A DNA stretch of 64,000 nt from positions 1,550,001 through 1,614,000 of the forward strand of contig CM074700.1 of NCBI GenBank assembly GCA_037367355.1, read 5' to 3'. This document shows, one piece after another, positions 1 to 12,991 of this stretch. This stretch comes from Neoscytalidium dimidiatum (taxonomy: Eukaryota; Ascomycota; Dothideomycetes; Botryosphaeriales; Botryosphaeriaceae). Numbering within the stretch: the stretch's first letter is position 1; each line of letters begins with the position of its first letter. The position numbers and the translations under genes were made by a program. Under the pieces are notes generated by a model, which ran no database searches, was not told where the DNA came from, and saw nothing but the letters and a program-made list of their open reading frames with translations.

Positions 1-2
1 GA

Positions 3-146
3 GGCACGCCGCCGACGCCGACGACGCCGAGCACGGCGCTGCCGACGTACACGGGCGCGGCTGCTGCCGTCGTCTTCGCCGCGAGGGGCGGTGCTGGGGT
101 TGGGTTTGCTGCTGTGGTGGCTGCGGTGGTGGGGTTGCTTGTGTGA
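3..146 (+). CDS. C-terminus of a GPI-anchored secreted protein (5' partial)
   Basis: Only the last 47 residues are in the window, read in the frame starting at base 3 and ending at the TGA at 144-146. The visible part is a Thr/Pro-rich stretch (TPPTPTTPSTALP), then small residues (GAAAA) and a hydrophobic tail ending in VVAAVVGLLV. A Thr/Pro linker followed by small residues and a C-terminal hydrophobic tail is the usual pattern of a fungal GPI-anchor signal, so the product is probably a cell-surface or wall protein. The catalytic or binding part lies upstream of the window, so the function cannot be stated. The other two frames give Arg/Cys-rich nonsense. Confidence 0.55.
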   Translation, partial: GTPPTPTTPSTALPTYTGAAAAVVFAARGGAGVGFAAVVAAVVGLLV

Positions 147-1091
147 TGAGGGCGATGGTGGGGAGGAGAGGAGAGGAGAGGAGAGGAGAGGAGAGGAGAG
201 GGGGGAAAAAGGCTGACGTGAGAGGGATGCGGTGTTATGTAATTTGAGACGGCGAGGGGATGAGGAAATAGGGAGATGTACATGTAGTCATCAGTCTGTA
301 CAACCGTTTGCGTAATCATCTAATGAACCAAATGCTTTTTTTTTTTTTTTTGAGATGACGCGCCTTTTCTGCTGTGCGTGACAGTTCGAGATAGATCCGT
401 TGTATGACATAATCTGGGAACGACATCCAAGGGACCAGTAATAAAAGCCTCTAGATGTCAAGGTCAGCCAAAGTGGCCATCGTAAATTCAGCTTACGGTC
501 GTAATATCCCTCAATGGCGGAGGATAGGGGTGCTGTGACAGAATGTCAGCTTTACGGTCTCGTGCAACTGTTCAGCATAATCATCTGTCGCGCCGAGGTC
601 TGCGGCTGAGCATACTGCGTGTGGAGAGGTGAGACGGCTCCGCGCGCGGGGAATTCGAAGAGTGAAGTGAATCAATGTTTTGGCTATGAATATTTCTCTC
701 CATATGAAGAGATCGTCTGACACTTCGGAACGGTGTGTGGACTCTCACAGCGTGAGATTGGACGCCTGCAGACGATAGCCCGTGGATTTTCGCCAACGAA
801 AATACGAGATGGGCGCACGGGAGGGTCAAACAGCCTGCCGAGGAAGGTCAAGCGAGTAAGTTGCGGTACTCCGTGAAAAAATCCTCCGATTTTGCAAACG
901 GACACCAGGGATAAATCGGCGTATTCGTACAGAGGATATCATTAACAATCATCAACGTCGCGTCATCTACTAGTATGGTTTAGCCGCAGTTTATCCTCGG
1001 CCGATAACCAATTACAGCCAGCAGGAAATTCACGTCCGGTGATAGGCGGACATACCAAATCTCCATGTCCCAAAGCATGCGTTACGGCGCA
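147..1091. other. Convergent 3' intergenic region
   Basis: This lies between the 3' end of the GPI-protein gene (+) and the 3' end of VPS16 (-). It holds the GGAGA microsatellite and a run of 16 T at 336-351. The short open frames at 511-905 show no family likeness. No RNA gene was seen. Confidence 0.6.
161..205. repeat. GGAGA pentamer microsatellite
   Basis: About eight copies of a GGAGA unit lie just downstream of the stop codon of the GPI-protein gene, so they are probably in its 3' UTR or 3' flank. Confidence 0.85.
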
Positions 1092-3682
1092 TTATCTTTT
1101 CCCACCGGCCAACTGTCCAATCATACGTTCAATCTCATGGACCGCATTCCCGGTAGCCTTAGCCTTGAGTTCAGCCAAGCTATTCATGTCCTTCGCTTTG
1201 AGCGCCTCCTCGCCCGCGCGTACGACGAGACCACACTTGACCCACATTTCTATGCGGTCAGCTACAGGGAGGTTGGTGCATTTCGGGATGAATAACGCCG
1301 CAGTTCGCGTGTTGCCGGCGGACAGAATTTCGTTGAAAAACGGCTTAGAGTTCAATGTCAGCATGTCTAGCATTAGAACACAATGACTGGCCACTCACCT
1401 CCCAACCAATAGGACTCTTCCGCGTTTTGCTGATCTCTTCCAGCTCATTCCAATCCCGCTTAGCAACCAGACCACGTAGTCTGAGCCACCAGTACGTCTT
1501 CTCGGGTACTTTGAATTCGGATTGGACCTTTTGCGCCCGTTTCATGTGTCCAGCGCGCACGAGCCGGAAGACTGTCTCGTTGATGGAAAGGCCCACATAT
1601 CCTGCACCTAGATCCTTCTCGAAGGCTTCTTGCATCTTGAGTAATCGCTGGGCTTCATCAATGGCCTTTACATTGAAGGAATGCTCACGCGAGTCTTGGA
1701 GCAACTTGCCGGCAAGCTTGAGCTTGTCGATCCGAAGGCTCGTGCTGGGTTGCTCAAGTGCTTCGGCGATGAGGATATTGGAGCCATCGAGGCGGCGGTC
1801 GTCCTGATAGTAGAGATCTTTCAGCAGCTCTCGGTCCTGCTCGAGCGCTGACGACTCGACCAATGCCGTAGCAACAGGTCTGCTGGTGACAGTTCGGAAG
1901 AAGCTTGCCAGAGTGAGTTGCTTCTTCAGGTGGAGTAGGACGTGGAAAACGAGGTCTGTATCTCCACTCTCTATAGCCTTATCCAAGGCTATTGTGTCCT
2001 CTTTCATGTCAAGGAGGAGGGGTACTTGCTTTCCTGCGCGAGGCTCATAGTTCAAAAGCTCGGTTGCCAGGCGAGCACGACCTTCATCGTAGGCAGCGCG
2101 CGCAATCTCCTCGAAGGAGACACCCTGCTTTCCTTCGAGCTTTTGGACAATCATGCGGCAAATCGTCTCCTCATCATCGTTCGATATACGGACTTTTTGG
2201 CTAGCCCAATGAACGTAGATGCGGTCGGTTGGAAGGCGGAGATAGTCGGAGATTTTTAGGGCTAGCTGGTATTCGTGGCGGTTGATGAGCCGCTCTATGA
2301 GCTTCTCAGGGGTGAGGCGCATGTACTGGTCGTAGGATAGGGGCAGGCCGATCTCGTAGAAGCGGACGGCGTTAAGCACGCGGAGAGTTTCACACATCTC
2401 CACAAAATCATCGCTGTTGTACAAATCGAGCACAGACTTGCCGAAAGACGCAGCCTTCAAGAGCTGCTTCTGCCAGTGAATGCTATACTCGTGACCCGCA
2501 GCCCTGACGCAGGTGTCCACAGCCTCTGCGAGGTTGGGACGGATCATTTGGATGAGATCGTCGGCCTTTGGCGATTTCTTCTCGAGGTGGTCAACCGCGT
2601 CCAAAAGCACGGCGGCCGGCGATGTAGAGCCCAAACGGAAAGTTTCCTCGCTCACATCTGGCACACGTTGGATGAATTCACAGACATCGTTTGTCAGCAC
2701 TCGGATGCCGTCAACATCCGGCAGGAGATGCACCCAGCTGTCGTAGAAGAACTTGGTAGCGGAGCCATTGGGGCCCACCAGGTGGATCTCGTCCTCCCAA
2801 GCCAGGACAACGGAACTGTTACCGCACCATTGCATGTCCTTGGGTACTGTCCGAGCCCTGGAGTCGTACTCGCTAAGCTTGTTCTGGAAGTCGCTGCTAA
2901 CGACCCAGACCTTGCTGTCTTCAGTATACAGAGCGACATATTTGCCATTGGGAGACACGCTTGTGTATCTGAACGGGCCGCGTTGTAGCATGCGATCCTC
3001 GCAGTCGGTAGCATCGACGAGGTAGATGGTCTCGCCAATGGCCAAGAGCACTTCAACAGAACGCGACAGGGTCTCGGTGGGGGGGATCAAAGCCCAAGAT
3101 TCAACAGGGTCCTCGGGAGCGATGGCCAGCAGCTTCGGCCGGGGCTCATCATAGCGGGAGACTGAAACAAGGCGATTGTTGTTGAGCAAGGCGACGAAGC
3201 CGGAGCTCCAGAAACGGCAGTCCTTGACGCCAACCTCTTCAGCACCGTGGCCTAGTGTGAAGGGGACAAAGTCGCCCTGGAGGTCCTGGTAGCAGCGGAC
3301 TGTTCCATCCTCGGTGACTACCAGCAGCTTCTCCTCCAATGACCAGCCAATGCCCTTGATGGAGCCTTTGTCCCAATTGATGCGGCGGATGAGCTTGCCG
3401 GCGCAGCTGTAGATGTCGATCGAGGTCTTGGACTGTTGGGAGGCACGGTAGGTCTGGAGCTTCTCCTCGTCGCGGTAGATGGCTGTCCGCAATCAGTGAG
3501 CGGTGTGGGCGGGAAGACTGCAGCAGGCAGCTGGCGCGCGTACCTACAGCGCCAGAGTATGGAGCTCCGACCACATGGAAGTTTTCGAGCTCGAGGTCCT
3601 GGTCGAAGACATCGGAGTAGAGCTGGATCTTGCGGTAGAAGCGGTCGCCAACGCGCTCCCAGTCGGCGGTGGGCTTGGGCAT
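1092..3682 (-). CDS. VPS16: Vps16, core subunit of the HOPS/CORVET tethering complexes
   Basis: Vps16 is a class C Vps protein that binds the SM protein Vps33 and helps tether and fuse membranes at endosomes and the vacuole. The gene has three exons on the minus strand: 3544-3682, 1399-3482 and 1092-1343, giving 824 aa, the usual length for fungal Vps16. The first exon encodes the conserved start MPKPTADWERVGDRFYRK, which rejects the later ATG-less continuation as a start. The introns are 61 and 55 bp (3483-3543 and 1344-1398). Residues about 5-420 match the Vps16 N-terminal beta-propeller region and about 515-820 the alpha-solenoid C-terminal region, including a block reading EKTYWWLRLRGL near the end. 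Its start faces the ABC transporter gene across 1.1 kb. Family assignment is firm; nothing looks broken. Confidence 0.93.
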
Positions 3683-4778
3683 GGCTGGGAGGGCCGGGTG
3701 CGGTGGGGAGGGTGTAGCTGGCGTTGCGATAAAGTTGGGTGACGCGCTCGAGGCCCGCGCGAGTCGCACCCCTGCAAGCAAACGCAGGCTGCCCGGCGCT
3801 GAGCGCACAGCCGATCTGCGCCCCGGCTGCAGCAAGAGAGCCTCCGACGCTGGGCACGTTGGCCAGCCGCTCTGCCCTTCCGTCATCCCGCCGTCCACCA
3901 CGGCAGAGGCGCCGCGCACAATTCCACCACACCGCGCCCATGCAGCGTCCACAGGCCGCACCCAACCCGGAGCTGACGCCGCGGATTACTGCACGCCCGC
4001 CATGTGCTCACGGTGCCCACGGTGCCCCCCCTCCTCCACCGCATGCCCCTCATCTGCACTGCGCTGACACCGCATCCACGGGAACGGCTGTGTGCTACCT
4101 ACCTCGACTCTTCGCTGATCTTATCTTGCTTCAGCGCGGCCCAGGATGAATCATTGTGACCAGCAGCCGCGAGCATGCACCGCCCTTGCTGCCCACTTCA
4201 TGCAGTCAGAACGGCAGGGTCCGCTCGCACGTGGACAATGGATGCAATTATTCGCGCCGAAACGTCGAGAAAATTGGGATGACGGATGAACGCTTTAGCT
4301 GGCCGTCGACTTGACAGTGCTAATGTGCCAGAGCTCGCACTAGCCCGTGCGTGCGCCGGACGACGCACGGCGGCATGCAGCCTGTCCGATTAGAAATCCA
4401 GTGCTATCTCCACGATGACCTCACTGCCGCTTCGGGAGAACTTTAGCTGCCAGCCGTCCAATCAGCCCGATCGCCTTCTGTGCCGCTGCCCTACAGCACC
4501 GTCTGCGGACTTTCGGGGTTAGCCCTTATGCCCGCTACACCGTTTGCCCTACTTTACACTACCTGTGCCACCCCTGCCGCTTCTCTCTCATCTTAGTAGC
4601 ACACCCAACCCTCTCCCTGACTTCAATTTGCACCAACAGAAAATCTCTCCGGGCCCCCCTCCTGCGCCAAGCCCTATTGCTCATCGCTTCAGCGTTCATA
4701 AAGACGGGAGCCAGCTCCAACTCTGGCTCCTTTGTCCAACAACCCACTCCCATACCTCTCCCACCACTCCACCACACG
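3683..4778. promoter_or_regulatory. Divergent intergenic region between VPS16 and the ABC transporter
   Basis: About 1.1 kb separates the two start codons. The 200 bp before the transporter ATG (roughly 4540-4770) are C/T-rich, a common feature of leaders of expressed fungal genes. The open frames across this region on both strands show no protein family and are taken as chance frames in GC-rich DNA. Confidence 0.5.
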
Positions 4779-7700
4779 ATGTGGGCAACCTCGCTCCCAG
4801 AGGACCGTGTCCACCGCCACGGACCGGAAAATCCCTGGCACAACGTTCCCCCCAGCAGACAGGACGGACCCCCAAACAGTTCTGATGCCGAAGGCAATAC
4901 CAGCACTGCTGTCCCGAGCCGTGATGGTAGTGTCGAAGGCACCTGGGGCGAGCGGGACACGGGCATGAACCAGCGAGTCGCCATGGAAGAGTACGAAGCC
5001 CTTCGTCGAAACCTCTCCGAACTATCTCAAACCCGGTCACGAGTCTCGCGGAGGTCCCAATCACACCCAAGAACTGCCGACGGCGATGCCTTGTTTCGTA
5101 CCATCAGTGGCTTGAGTTCTCGCCATGCTCAAGCTGCTCTACGACCTCAGTCAAGCAAGTCCGACTTGGCTGATACCGACGGGGGCGTCCTGGAATCCCA
5201 GGAGACGAAGGAGACGAGCGGCGAAACTCAACAAGATTCTTCGGAAGAGGAGTTTCAGCTTGAAGCATTTATGCGCGAAGGTCATTTCGAGAAGCGGACA
5301 GATGGCCGCTCCGCAAAAAGGGTGGGAGTCGTGTGGAAAAATCTCACAGTCAAGGGCACCGGCTCCACTGCAACGTTCGTCAAGACCCTCCCAGACGCTA
5401 TACTTGGAACCTTTGGCCCCGACCTCTACCGTATCCTAAGCCGCTTCATCCCTGCCATTCGCATGAGAAGTCATGCACAGACACGCGACCTCATTCATGA
5501 CTTTTCGGGAGTCTTGCGCGACGGAGAAATGATGCTCGTGCTAGGACGCCCTGGCTCGGGTTGCTCTACTTTCCTCAAGGCAATTTCCAACAAGCGAGAG
5601 GATTACGCCGCTGTTACCGGTGAGGTCACATACGGAGGCATCAGCGCAGAGACGCAGAAGAAACAGTACCGCGGTGAAGTCACCTACAACCCTGAGGATG
5701 ATAAGCACTTTGCCACTTTGACCGTCTGGCAGACACTCAAGTTCTCCCTGATGAACAAGACGAAGAAAGGCTCAAAGGGTGAAATACCTATCATTGTCGA
5801 GGCGCTACTCAAAATGTTTGGCATTTCACACACCAGGCACACCCTGGTGGGTGACGAGTTTGTCCGAGGTGTCTCAGGAGGTGAGCGTAAACGTGTGTCG
5901 ATCGCAGAAACACTGGCGGCCAAGTCAACTGTTGTAACTTGGGACAACTCTACCCGTGGTCTGGACAGCTCCACCGCATTAGACTATGCCAAATCTCTTC
6001 GCATCATGACCGATGTCAGCAACAGGACTACATTTGTCACGCTCTACCAAGCCGGCGAGCAGATCTATGAACTTATGGATAAAGTCATGGTTATTGACTC
6101 AGGACGATGCGTCTACTGCGGCCCAGCCAAGGATGCAAAACAGTACTTCATCGACCTTGGATACCTTTGCCCAGAGCGCCAGACCACTCCTGACTTTTTG
6201 ACTGCTGTTACCGATCCCAACGAGCGCCGTTTCAGGGAAGGCTTCAAGGATCGAGCACCACGGACCCCTCAGGAGCTGGAAAAGGCGTACAGGTCTTCAG
6301 ATGTCTACAGAGGAGTGCTCCGCGATATTGAGGAGTACGAGCGAGAGCTTGAGGACAGCGACCATGCAGCGGCTCGGGAGTTTGAAGCGGCTACTCGGGA
6401 GCAGAAGAGCAAGACTGTCATGAAGAAGTCGAGCTACACTGTCAGCTTCATCCGCCAAGTGTACGCCTGTACACTCCGAGAGTTCTGGTTGATCTTCGGC
6501 GACAGGCAGACTCTGATAACAAAGGCCTTCATCATCATCAGCAACGCGCTTATCGTCGGCAGTCTCTTCTACGGTCAGCCTCTCGATACAGAGGGTGCTT
6601 TTAGCAGAGGCGGTGCCCTGTTCTTCTCCATTCTCTTCCTTGGCTGGCTTCAACTCAGCGAGCTGATGAAGGCGGTGAGCGGCCGTCTCGTAGTCGCCCG
6701 CCACAAAGACTATGCCTTCTACCGTCCATCGGCTGTCAGCATTGCTCGTGTGGTTACTGACTTTCCCATGATCGCTGTTCAGGTGACGGTCTTCGCTATC
6801 ATCATGTATTTCATGACAAACCTGGACGTTGATGCTGGGAAGTTTTTCATCTACATGCTTTTCATATACACGACCACGATATGTGTTACTGCACTCTACC
6901 GCCTGTTCGCCGCTCTTTCGCCGACGATCGACGATGCAGTGCGCTTTAGTGGAATCGCACTCAACCTCCTGGTCATCTTCACTGGTTACGTGATTGTGAA
7001 ACCTCAACTGACAGGCCAATACATCTGGTTCGGATGGCTCTACTACATCAACCCGATCGCGTATTCCTTCGAGGCCGTCCTATCCAATGAGTTCTCCAAC
7101 AGGATTATGGAATGCGCTCCATCGCAGCTGGTACCGCAGGGCCCAGGTGTTGTACCGGGTTACCAGGGCTGCGCCATCAGCGGCGCCTCCCCTAATTCCC
7201 AAGTCGTGCCGGGTGCAGATTACATAGGAACAACGTACACTTACACAAGAGCTCACCTTTGGCGGAACTTTGGCGTCGTCATCGCCTTTGCGGTCCTTTA
7301 CATCCTCATAACTGCGGCAGCGACAGAGCTCTTCAACTTCGCAGAGAGTGGTGGCGGAGCCCTAGTTTTCAAAAGGAGTAAGAGAGCCAAGAAGGCGCTG
7401 AAGGATCAACAGAAGCCCGACGATGAGGAGAAGGCGGCTGGGACCGTCGCTTCGTCATCGAGCAATGAGGATTCCGACTTGGCAATTGCGAAAACGAAAT
7501 CAAAAGCCGAGGAAGCGCTTCAGTCGATCTCCAACAGCGACAGTATATTCACCTGGAAGGATGTGACCTACACCGTTCCATACCTAGGCGGAGAGAAGCG
7601 GCTCCTCAACAATGTCTCTGGCTTTGCTAAGCCGGGTATCATGGTTGCCCTCATGGGTGCGTCAGGAGCCGGAAAGACTACATTGCTCAACACGCTCGCC

Positions 7701-9595
7701 CAAAGGCAGACCGTCGGTGTCATCTCTGGAGACATGCTTGTGGATGGTAAACCTCTCGACCTCGACTTCCAGCGCGGCACTGGCTTCTGCGAGCAGATGG
7801 ACATCCACGACCAGACAGCTACGATCAGGGAAGCACTCGAGTTTTCTGCCATTTTGCGGCAAGACAAGGAGATCCCACACCACGAGAAGATTGATTACGT
7901 GGACAAGATTATCGATCTACTCGAACTTGGAGATCTGCAAGATGCCATTATCAGCTCACTCGGCGTGGAGCAGAAGAAAAGACTAACTATCGGCGTCGAG
8001 CTTGCAGCCAAGCCTTCTCTCTTGCTTTTCCTCGACGAGCCGACTAGCGGCCTTGATAGTAACTCCGCATATTCGATCGTGCGTTTCCTGAAGAAGCTAT
8101 CCCAAGCCGGCCAAGCAATCGTCTGTACCATTCATCAACCAAGTTCCATTCTCATCCAGCAATTCGATATGATTCTCGCACTGAACCCCGGAGGAAATAC
8201 GTTCTATTTCGGACCTGTCGGCGACAACGGCAAAGATGTCGTCGATTACTTTGCAAAGCGCGGTGTTCAATGCCCTCCGAACAAGAACGTGGCCGAGTTC
8301 ATCCTCGAAACGGCCGCCAAGCCCACTCGGAGGGCAGACGGTCAGAAGATTGATTGGAACAAGGAATGGAGAGAGTCCGAAAATAACAAGGCAATCATGG
8401 AGGAGATAGAGCGCATCAACAGAGAGAGGAAGGAAGATCGACCGCCCCGTCAGGAAGGTCAAGCACGAGAGTTCGCCGCTCCTGTCTGGCTGCAGACTAC
8501 GACGCTCACGAAGCGTGTCTTCATCCAACACTGGCGAGACCCATCCTACCTCTACGGCAAGCTCTTCGTCTCTGTCATCATCGGCGTCTTCAATGGTTTC
8601 ACATTCTGGCAGCTCGGGAACTCTGCTCAAGACATGCAGAACCGCATGTTTACGGCATTCCTGATCGTCGTCTTCCCTCCGGCCATCGTCAACTCCGTCG
8701 TGCCCAAGTTCTTCCAGAACATGGCGCTCTGGCAAGCTCGAGAGCATCCCTCCCGCATCTACGGGTGGTTCGCCTTCACAACAGCGCAGGTCGTCGGGGA
8801 GATCCCGCCAGCCATCGTTGGCGCCGTGGTCTACTACGTGCTCTGGTACTTCCCTGCCGGCCTCCCCACAGACTCTTCAACGGCCGGCTACGTCTTCCTG
8901 ATGACGCTCCTGTTCTTCTTCTTCCAGGCCAGCTGGGGCCAGTGGATCACGGCCTTCGCGCCGTCTTTCACGGTCATCTCTAACGTGCTTCCCTTCTTCT
9001 TCGTCATGTTCTCCCTCTTCAACGGCGTCGTGCGTCCCTACTCCATGCTCCCCGTCTTCTGGAGATACTGGGTGTAAGTCACCACGCCTCCCCAGTCATA
9101 TTACCCCCACCCTTCCAAGACAACTCACTCACTAACGACCACAGGTACTACATCAACCCCTCGACCTGGTGGATCGGCGGCGTCCTCGCCTCGACGCTGC
9201 ACTCGCAGCCCGTGCGCTGCAGCCCGCAGGAAACGGCGCACTTCTCGCCGCCGCCCAACGCCACCTGCGGCAGCTACGCGGGCGCCTTCGCGGCCGCGGC
9301 GCCCGGCTACCTGCTCAACCCGGACGCGACCGCCGACTGCCAGTACTGCCCCTACACGACGGGCGACGACTACCTGGCGACGCTCAACGTCCGCGCCGCC
9401 GACAAGTGGCGCGACTTCGGCATCTTCCTCGCCTTCGTCGTCAGCAACTGGGCGCTCGTCTACTTCTTCGTGTACACGGTCCGCATCAAGGGGTGGAAGT
9501 TTGGGTTCGGCCTGCTGTTCGGCGGGCTGGGGAAGGGCGTGAAGAAGGTGACGGGGCTTTTCTCGAGGAAGGGGAAGAAGGGCGGGAACGAGTGA
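4779..9595 (+). CDS. PDR-type ABC multidrug transporter, SNQ2-like
   Basis: This is a full-size plasma-membrane efflux pump with reverse topology (NBD-TMD-NBD-TMD). Exons are 4779-9073 and 9145-9595 (intron 71 bp), giving 1581 aa. The start is the first in-frame ATG; the open frame extends back only to a TTG. The first NBD has the deviant PDR Walker A GRPGSGCST (about residue 256, Cys for Lys), signature VSGGERK (about 365) and the WDNSTRGLD Walker B. The second has a normal Walker A GASGAGKTT (about 960), a degenerate signature LGVEQKKRL (about 1060) and FLDEPTSGLD. This asymmetric pairing is normal for the PDR family. Hydrophobic segments cluster at about 585-900 and from about 1255 on. A Cys-rich last loop (CGSY, CQYC) resembles the SNQ2 branch. 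Such pumps export azoles, mycotoxins and other xenobiotics; the substrate here is unknown. Confidence 0.93.
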
Positions 9596-10354
9596 GCTGA
9601 GGAGGGAAGGGGGGGAGTTGATGATGGTGGTTGGTGGGTTGAAGTTGGGAGAAAGGGGAAGGAAGGAGAGATGGATGACTACTGAGCACAGATACGTGAT
9701 TAATGATTAATGGCGTTTATGGAAGGGGGAATGGAATGAAATAGAGAAGGGCAGTCGACCTGGCTTAGACAAAATTCGGATAGATGCTTCATAGGTAAAT
9801 TGTAATACAAGGTGTCGGTACAGCCATCTTAGCTCCATTCAAGTTGCGGTGGACATGGGAAGCTATGAGGAGCAAGCATCCAGCTGGCTCGCCAGTGCAA
9901 GAAAAGGCTCGGTTGAATATCTCAACCGGCTGTGGATATCTTAGAAGTTCTAATAGTACAATCCGCAATAGCTCTCTAGCCAAAGCCCATATGCATGATG
10001 CCGAAACTATTATTGCCCCACCAAATGCAACTCCACGGGCATAGAGAAAAAAAACCTCCAGAAAGAAAGAAAAGGGAAAAAGCAATAGGAGCAATTAAAA
10101 ATCTCGAGGCTCTGTAACCCATCCCGAAAGCCGAAGTGGAAATCTCCTGGAAGGCCTTTTGGTGGGCAAAATGTGTTGCCAAGAAAAAGCTGTACAGCAA
10201 AAGGAAAGCGTGTTGGAGAAAAACCTATAAGGGGGAAACCTGTAGTGATACAACAGACCGTGCCACCAATTGAAGTCGTATGCTCGAAAGAGCCAGAAAC
10301 CCTTGTAGCGCTGTGATTGCTAGACAAAACACCTGATCGCACTTCTCCTCCAAT
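9596..10354. other. Convergent 3' intergenic region
   Basis: The transporter and the 493-aa gene end towards each other here. The DNA is A-rich, with G/A-rich runs just after the transporter stop. I see no gene or RNA in it. Confidence 0.5.
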
Positions 10355-11890
10355 TCACGCCTGGCTTACAATGCTTTGGGGCGTCAAATCAGGTATGTGA
10401 ACTTGAACGGACTCCTCTGTAAGACTGACACCACCATCTTCCTCGTTGACGCTACCGCTGTCATTTGTGGAGCAGGTAGGTGCTGGAGTTGGAAGTCCTC
10501 CTCGCATAATAGTGCTAGGTGGAATAGCAAATGCGGAAGGGTTACGACGGGTGAAGAAGGACCTTGGAAGGCTGAGACCGGAATCCTGGAGGTTCCTGGA
10601 CTTGGATGACTTGAGAGAGCGAGCTACGGGTAGAGTCACAGCCGAGCCATCTGACGAAGACTCTCTACGCTTGCGGAACAAGTGTTTAACGGCGATGGTC
10701 ATGCCGTTGCGGACACTGCGGCGTAAAGAAAAGTCGTTGAAATGCATGCTGTCGTACATGGCTAGCTCGTCCTTCGGCTCAACCTTGTAGAAAGTCTTGG
10801 CTAGGGCGGTCTCGCGGCTGCGGAACTCGCGAGTGGAATCGGTTGTCTTCCAGGTATGGATGCTATCGGCGGCCTCGCTGTCTCGGCGGTCTTCCGACTC
10901 ATCGTCTCGTGCTCCTTCTTCGCTTGACTCATATTGATCAACGTCTTCTTGCTCGCTCTCTTCTGAGATGGCAGAAGACAAGGTGTCGGCCACTGGCCAG
11001 GGAGACCTCATGCCAATGGTGCGCATGACTTGCACATCGTGGACGGGCAGATTGATGGTTTCTGCTGGACGCAAAGGCTTCACCTCTCCATTCAAAACAG
11101 CCTCAAATGACTCGAAGGCACGAGCCTGTGGTGTCTCATAAGTAACATGTTCTTGCCACTGATATGGAGAGCTCACCCTGAAATCGCCGCGGCATGTCTG
11201 GCAGCATTTGAACCTGCACCTTGGATGGACTGTCCTCATGTGCTTCGCACGCTCTTTGGCTAGAGCGGTGGCGCTTGGAGACTTGACTTTGGCGCGGAGA
11301 TCTTCAAGAAGCAAGTTAGCAATGTGGGTGTGCTTCGGCACTGGCTGCTTGTTGTTACCTGCAGCGGCTTTGTCGGGACTCTGGCCGTTGATGACATCGA
11401 GGACTTTCTGCTTCTGGCTGACGAGATGGTCGATCTGTTCGGGGGTGTAAAATCCATTTCCAGCAAGGTCGATGACGGATGGATGGAATTCGAGGGCTTT
11501 CATAATGGCGATAGAGTCGGACGGGTCACAGGCTGCAGCGACAGACTGACGGTGGGCGATTATTGACCAAGGGTCATCACCATCATCGTAAGTGCATTGG
11601 TAGACCCAGCCGAGAGGCGACTTGCGGTTGCAGTTCTGGCAGGTGGCGCCATAGGCGCGCACCATCTTTACATGGGTACATTGTGGCTTGAAGGAGGGAC
11701 GCAGAGGCGGCTTGGGGAATTGCGACAGGTCGGGAGTCTTCTCACTTGCCGTCGTCTTCGGGGGGGTCAGTCAGTAAATTACCCTCATATGACGTCGCGT
11801 GACACCTACCTCATGCGCAGGCGGAGGCTCAGGGTCAGGACAAGGAGAACTGGCGCCATGGGATGGCGAGCTGTCGTGGGTGGGAGTCAT
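10355..11890 (-). CDS. Conserved-looking fungal protein of unknown function with two Cys clusters
   Basis: I do not recognise the family. Two exons (11810-11890 and 10355-11755, intron 54 bp) give 493 aa; the start is the ATG at 11888-11890, and exon 1 joins in phase 0 to a long open frame. Near the N-terminus C53, H55, C66-x2-C69 and C81 could bind zinc. A second cluster is C207, C211, C212 and C215 inside HPRCRFKCCQTCRGDF. The sequence between and just after these looks constrained (HPSVIDLAGNGFYTPEQIDHLV, SPYQWQEHVTYE). Residues about 285-325 are highly acidic, and the last 140 are Ser/Arg-rich and probably disordered. No signal peptide or membrane segment is seen. A nucleic-acid or protein-binding role would fit but is only a guess. 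Confidence 0.75.
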
Positions 11891-12991
11891 TGTGAGGCGA
11901 GATAGCAGGTGGGAGATCGGCCAGAATTGGGAGTAAGAAGATCTGGCGCGGGTGGATGTTGAAGCGCCAGAGCAGGTGTTGAGGCGGGAGGAGGAGTGTC
12001 TGGCGGAATCAAACAATGGGCTTGTTCATTCTGGGGCTGCAAAGGAATGACAGCGAGCGGACGGCGCAAGGAGCAGAGCACAATCGCGTGGGTTGGGTTG
12101 TAGGATGGAGGGAGGGAGCTGAAGGGTTGAGAAGGCTTGTCTGAAGGATATGGCAGGCCGGGCAAGAGCGACGGGCGGCCGGCGCAGTTGAATGCGCAGG
12201 CGTAACAGCAGCTGTTCTCTCGCGCGCGCCGCTCTCACCGAGTAACAGTGGCAGGGCGTGTGAAGAAGGAGGAGACCGGTGGGAGCGCAAGGCAAGGCTT
12301 TCTTTTTTGTCTTATCCAAGTCGCATTTCTTATCGCCATTCGGCATTCCTGTCCCGCGAGCATTGACAGCAAAGCAGCGATCAAAATGCCCAACGCGCCC
12401 TCGCCCAGCCGGCAGCCTCACCCGTCGCCCTTCGCCGCGGGCCCAGGCGCAGACCGCTACGCTCGACTTGCCTCCGCGAGACTCGCTCAGCGCAGCGCTT
12501 GTGGGCGGTCGGCGCGGGCGCGCGGCTGGTGTCTCACCGCGGCGCAGGCCGTATACCGTCGGAGATGGCAGACGGGCGGAATAAGGAAGCGCAGACGGCG
12601 CGCAGGACGGGTGCCATTGAAAAGCAGAGACGGGGTGCAGTGCAAGGCAGGACAGGGGAGGAAGGGCGGTGATGATGATGTATGTAGTTGTGGGTGAGTG
12701 GACTTGTTGGTGAAGGCGGCGTCTTCCCCGCATTCGCCCAGGCCGGCCCCCGTTGCGACTTGCCGGCTGCTCGTCGCATCGCGCCAAATCCCGAAGGCTG
12801 GCGCCAGAGCTGGTGCTAGGCTGGCTGGCGCGGCCCAAGCTGCTGCCCTTGCCCTGTCCTGTCCTGCCTCGGTCAACGCCGACAGCTGCGACAACAAACA
12901 TCTCCAAACCTCCATCTCCCGCCTGCCGTTCCGCGCCAATCCGTCCTTGTCGTCTCGCTTCAACCAGGTCGCCTCCCATCTCATTCCCGCC
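11891..12991. promoter_or_regulatory. Divergent intergenic region upstream of the 493-aa gene and the Mpv17-like gene
   Basis: About 1.1 kb of GC-rich DNA. Long open frames cross it on both strands, but none shows a domain or consistent splicing. I read it as leaders and promoters of the two flanking genes. Confidence 0.5.

Noticed and set aside
6297..7019. 240-codon minus-strand frame
   Set aside because: It is antisense to the ABC transporter coding region, a by-product of codon bias.
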